Below are positions 59,383 through 64,000 of a stretch of DNA of 64,000 bases, one piece after another; the first letter of the stretch is position 1; every line of letters begins with the position of its first letter. The DNA is from Salvelinus alpinus. Taxonomy: Eukaryota > Chordata > Actinopteri > Salmoniformes > Salmonidae. A program made the translations under genes and the position numbers. Under the pieces are notes generated by a model. The model did not search any database. It had not been told where the DNA came from and saw nothing but the letters and a program-made list of their open reading frames with translations. Location of the stretch: the NCBI RefSeq assembly GCF_045679555.1, contig NC_092091.1, forward strand, positions 76,688,461 to 76,752,460. The letters run 5' to 3'.

Positions 59383-59449
59383 AAGGATGAGTGAAGCCGG
59401 AAGCATCTTAACCCTGGAAGACATCCCTGAAGGAAGGTTGGAGAAAAAG
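59383..59449 (+). CDS. Possible first coding exon of an unrecognised gene
   Basis: A likely acceptor (TTCGTTTGTTTAG) is followed by AAGG ATG at 59387. The frame then gives MSEAGSILTLEDIPEGRLEK plus K and ends exactly at AAG|GTAAGAG, a strong donor, in phase 0. Codon composition is ordinary and the peptide is acidic and non-repetitive, unlike the surrounding DNA. I do not recognise the protein. No later exon is visible before the 35-bp array, so the rest would lie beyond the right edge. Downstream DNA shows no second supporting exon, which keeps confidence moderate. Confidence 0.45.
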
Positions 59450-60090
59450 GTAAGAGAGTGTGTCTGTATGTCATTTATGAAGTAGAGTCATTTGGACACT
59501 CCAATCATATACATCTCCCACAAAACAAAGCTCAACGCCTTATTTGAAATGCCAAGCCAATGATTCCATTTAAATGGTCATCTCTGTTAAGGTCATATAC
59601 GGTCATGGAACATTTCCCATATTTCATTCCGTAATCCTTGTTAGACACTGAATTGTTCTGTGTTTGTGTTTAAAGCTAGAATCTTCATCTGAAACAATAA
59701 CAAAGTGTATTCCCCGCCCCAGTTTTGCTAAAAAGCTAAGGGATGGGGCTGGAGAAATGTAACCACTCTCAAATTCATAGACAGAGCTATGTATGCAGGG
59801 GACTGAGCGTTCATAACATAACAATTGTAGTTTTAACAATGTCTTGAGGCCGTTTGTTTACATTTATGTTGTTGAAAAACAGAGTAAACAGGCTTAATTT
59901 GGGTTCTGATGTAGTACAACAGTTGAACTGAGCTCATGAGGCATTTCTAAGTTATATTCTTCAACAATCACTGAGTATTTAGAATATCATTACTTTATAC
60001 ATCCCAAAACATATGTATAAACTAAGGATTCTATCTTTAAGATTAAAAAACATGCACTATCCTGTTTGAATGGATGAAATAACTAGCAAC
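59450..60090. other. Unique non-coding sequence
   Basis: No exon or repeat recognised. If the exon at 59383 is real, this is the start of its intron. Confidence 0.6.
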
Positions 60091-63000
60091 TTCTAGTACA
60101 GTAGTATAGTGCCCTATTGTGAGTCTTCTAGTACAGTAGCATAGTGCCCTATTGTGAGTCTTCTAGTACAGTAGTATAGTGCCCTATTGTGAGTCTTCTA
60201 GTACAGTAGCATAGTGCCCTATTGTGAGTCTTCTAGTACAGTAGCATAGTGCCCTATTGTGAGTCTTCTAGTACAGTAGTATAGTGCCCTATCGTGAGTC
60301 TTCTAGTACAGTAGCATAGTGCCCTATTGTGAGTCTTCTAGTACAGTAGTATAGTGCCCTATTGTGAGTATTCTAGTACAGTAGTACAGTGCCCTATCGT
60401 GAGTCTTCTAGTACAGTAGTATAGTGCCCTATTGTGAGTCTTCTAGTACAGTAGCATAGTGCCCTATTGTGAGTCTTCTAGTACAGTAGTATAGTGCCCT
60501 ATTGTGAGTCTTCTAGTACAGTAGTATAGTGCCCTATCGTGAGTCTTCTAGTACAGTAGTATAGTGCCCTATTGTGAGTCTTCTAGTACAGTAGTATAGT
60601 GCCCTATTGTGAGTCTTCTAGTACAGTAGTATAGTGCCATATTGTGAGTCTTCTAGTACAGTAGTATAGTGCCCTATTGTGAGTCTTCTAGTACAGTAGT
60701 ATAGTGCCCTATTGTGAGTCTTCTAGTACAGTAGTATAGTGCCCTATTGTGAGTCTTCTAGTACAGTAGTATAGTGCCCTATTGTGAGTCTTCTAGTACA
60801 GTAGTATAGTGCCCTATTGTGACTCTTCTAGTACAGTAGTATAGTGCCCTATTGTGAGTCTTCTAGTACAGTAGCATAGTGCACTATTGTGAGTCTTCTA
60901 GTACAGTAGTATAGTGCCCTATCGTGAGTCTTCTAGTACAGTAGCATAGTGCCCTATTGTGAGTCTTCTAGTACAGTAGCATAGTGCCCTATTGTGAGTC
61001 TTCTAGTACAGTAGTATAGTGCCCTATCGTGAGTCTTCTAGTACAGTAGCATAGTGCCCTATTGTGAGTCTTCTAGTACAGTAGTATAGTGCCCTATTGT
61101 GAGTCTTCTAGTACAGTAGTATAGTGCCCTATCGTGAGTCTTCTAGTACAGTAGCATAGTGCCCTATTGTGAGTCTTCTAGTACAGTAGTATAGTGCCCT
61201 ATTGTGAGTCTTCTAGTACAGTAGTATAGTGCCCTATCGTGAGTCTTCTAGTACAGTAGTATAGTGCCCTATTGTGAGTCTTCTAGTACAGTAGCATAGT
61301 GCCCTATTGTGAGTCTTCTAGTACAGTAGTATAGTGCCCTATTGTGAGTCTTCTAGTACAGTAGTATAGTGCCCTATCGTGAGTCTTCTAGTACAGTAGT
61401 ATAGTGCCCTATTGTGAGTCTTCTAGTACAGTAGCATAGTGCCCTATTGTGAGTCTTCTAGTACAGTAGTATAGTGCCCTATTGTGAGTCTTCTAGTACA
61501 GTAGTATAGTGCCCTATTGTGAGTCTTCTAGTACAGTAGTATAGTGCCCTATTGTGAGTCTTCTAGTACAGTAGTATAGTGCCCTATTGTGAGTCTTCTA
61601 GTACAGTAGTATAGTGCCCTATTGTGACTCTTCTAGTACAGTAGTATAGTGCCCTATTGTGAGTCTTCTAGTACAGTAGCATAGTGCACTATTGTGAGTC
61701 TTCTAGTACAGTAGTATAGTGCCCTATCGTGAGTCTTCTAGTACAGTAGCATAGTGCCCTATTGTGAGTCTTCTAGTACAGTAGCATAGTGCCCTATTGT
61801 GAGTCTTCTAGTACAGTAGTATAGTGCCCTATCGTGAGTCTTCTAGTACAGTAGCATAGTGCCCTATTGTGAGTCTTCTAGTACAGTAGTATAGTGCCCT
61901 ATTGTGAGTCTTCTAGTACAGTAGTATAGTGCCCTATCGTGAGTCTTCTAGTACAGTAGTATAGTGCCCTATTGTGAGTCTTCTAGTACAGTAGCATAGT
62001 GCCCTATTGTGAGTCTTCTAGTACAGTAGTATAGTGCCCTATTGTGAGTCTTCTAGTACAGTAGTATAGTGCCCTATCGTGAGTCTTCTAGTACAGTAGT
62101 ATAGTGCCCTATTGTGAGTCTTCTAGTACAGTAGCATAGTGCCCTATTGTGAGTCTTCTAGTACAGTAGTATAGTGCCCTATTGTGAGTCTTCTAGTACA
62201 GTAGTATAGTGCCCTATTGTGAGTCTTATAGTACAGTAGTATAGTGCCCTATTGTGAGTCTTCTAGTACAGTAGTATAGTGCCCTATTGTGAGTCTTCTA
62301 GTACAGTAGTATAGTGCCCTATTGTGAGTCTTCTAGTACAGTAGCATAGTGCCCTATTGTGAGTCTTCTAGTACAGTAGTATAGTGCCCTATCGTGAGTC
62401 TTCTAGTACAGTAGCATAGTGCCCTATTGTGAGTCTTCTAGTACAGTAGCATAGTGCCCTATTGTGAGTCTTCTAGTACAGTAGTATAGTGCCCTATTGT
62501 GAGTCTTCTAGTACAGTAGTATAGTGCCCTATCGTGAGTCTTCTAGTACAGTAGTATAGTGCCCTATTGTGAGTCTTCTAGTACAGTAGCATAGTGCCCG
62601 AATGTGAGTCTTCTAGTACAGTAGTATAGTGCCCTATTGTGAGTCTTCTAGTACAGTAGTATAGTGCCCTATCGTGAGTCTTCTAGTACAGTAGTATAGT
62701 GCCCTATTGTGAGTCTTCTAGTACAGTAGCATAGTGCCCTATTGTGAATCTTCTAGTACAGTAGTATAGTGCCCTATTGTGAGTCTTCTAGTACAGTAGT
62801 GTAGTGCCCTATTGTGAGTCTTCTAGTACAGTAGTATAGTGCCCTATTGTGAGTCTTCTAGTACAGTAGTATAGTGCCCTATTGTGAGTCTTCTAGTACA
62901 GTAGTATAGTGCCCTATTGTGAGTCGTCTAGTACAGTGGTATAGTGCCCTATTGTGAGTCTTCTAGTACAGTAGTATAGTGCCCTATTGTGAGTCTTCTA

Positions 63001-63978
63001 GTACAGTAGAATAGTGCCCTATTGTGAGTCTTCTAGTACAGTAGTATAGTGCCCTATTGTGAGTCTTCTTGTACAGTAGTATGGTGCCCTATTGTGAGTC
63101 TTCTAGGTCAGTAGTAAAGTGCCCTATTGTGAGTCTTCTAGTTTAGTAGTATAGTGCCCTATCATGAGTCTTCTAGTACAGTAGTATAGTGCCCTATTGT
63201 GACTCTTCTAGTACAGTAGTATAGTGCCCTATTGTGAGTCTTCTAGTACAGTAGTATAGTGCCCTATTGTGAGTCTTCTAGTACAGTGGTATAGTACCCT
63301 ATTGTGAGTCTTCTAGTACAGTAGTATAGTGCCCTATTGTGAGTCTTCTAGTACAGTAGTATAGTGCCCTATTGTGAGTCTTCTAGTACAGTAGTATAGT
63401 GCCCTATTGTGAGTCTTCTAGTACAGTAGTATAGTGCCCTATTGTGAGTCTTCTAGTACAGTAGTATAGTGCCCTATTGTGAGTCTTCTAGTACAGTAGC
63501 ATAGTGCCCTATTGTGAGTCTTCTATTACAGTAGTATAGTGCCCTATTGTGAGTCTTCTAGTACAGTAGTATAGTGCCCTATTGTGAGTCTTCTAGTACA
63601 GTAGTATAGTGCCCTATTGTGAGTCTTCTAGTACAGTGGTATAGTGCCCTATTGTGAGTCTTCTAGTACAGTAGTAGAGTGACCTATTGTGAGTCTTCTA
63701 GTACAGTAGTATAGTGCCCTATTGTGAGTCTTCTAGTACAGTAGTATAGTGCCCTATTGTGAGTCTTCTAGTACAGTAGTATGGTGCCCTATTGTGAGTC
63801 TTCTAGTACAGTAGTAAAGTGCCCTATTGTGAGTCTTCTAGTTTAGTAGTATAGTGCCCTATCGTGAGTCTTCTAGTACAGTAGTATAGTGCCCTATTGT
63901 GAGTCTTCTAGTGCAGTAGTAAAGTGCCCTATTGTGAGTGTTCTAGTACAGTAGTATAGTGCCCTATTGTGAGTCTTC
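60091..63978. repeat. 35-bp minisatellite, about 111 units
   Basis: Unit TTCTAGTACAGTAGTATAGT then GCCCTATTGTGAGTC, with phased variants GTAGCATAG, CTATCGTG, GCACTATTG and GACTC. Rare variants repeat 805 bp apart (23 units), showing a segmental duplication. Units near the right end (63070-63960) are more varied. The array ends at 63978 in unique sequence. Confidence 0.97.
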
Positions 63979-64000
63979 ACTCACACCTACTACATCACTG

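Overview
This is vertebrate nuclear DNA, almost certainly from a salmonid fish (salmon, trout or char). The evidence is interspersed repeats typical of that family: two tRNA-derived SINEs of the salmonid HpaI/SmaI type, a 5S rRNA-derived SINE, at least six Tc1/mariner copies or fragments from several families, short non-autonomous DNA elements, and a decayed non-LTR retrotransposon. There are GT-AG introns, long CA and GA microsatellites, and no bacterial gene organisation. More than half of the window is tandem repeat.

Layout. 1-24018 is one uninterrupted 53-bp satellite (about 450 units) with internal segmental duplications. 24019-27090 is repeat-rich non-coding DNA. 27092-31189 holds the first exons (minus strand) of a secreted VWA7/VWA10-type protein; minisatellites have grown directly out of two of its exon-intron boundaries. 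28796-32507 and 35814-36872 carry Tc1-like elements, one with a nested SINE. 32905-43968 is a series of minisatellites with units of 61, 18, 49, 24, 52 and 28 bp, plus a foldback structure that contains the probable seed of the 28-bp array. 45546-49637 is a complete four-exon chemoattractant-type GPCR (plus strand, 449 aa), best matched to prostaglandin D2 receptor 2 (CRTH2). Its intron 2 holds a Tc1 element and a SINE, and its intron 3 a 17-bp minisatellite. 50620-56050 is a Tc1 fragment, 1.8 kb of CT-rich DNA, a dispersed repeat and two 25-bp minisatellites. 56179-57640 is a LINE ORF2 remnant interrupted by a small DNA transposon. 58790-59449 may be the 5' end of an unrecognised plus-strand gene. 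60091-63978 is a 35-bp minisatellite (about 111 units) with an 805-bp higher-order duplication.

Genes. Only two host genes are well supported: the partial VWA7-like gene and the GPCR. A third start is tentative. They are not an operon, and nothing in the sequence links their functions. I found no new enzymatic or defence system. The most unusual signal is structural: tandem arrays that begin at or beside splice donors, one of which forms a clean 252-nt in-frame candidate exon, and arrays whose unit carries a bZIP-type site dozens of times. Family assignments come from remembered family features and were not checked by search.
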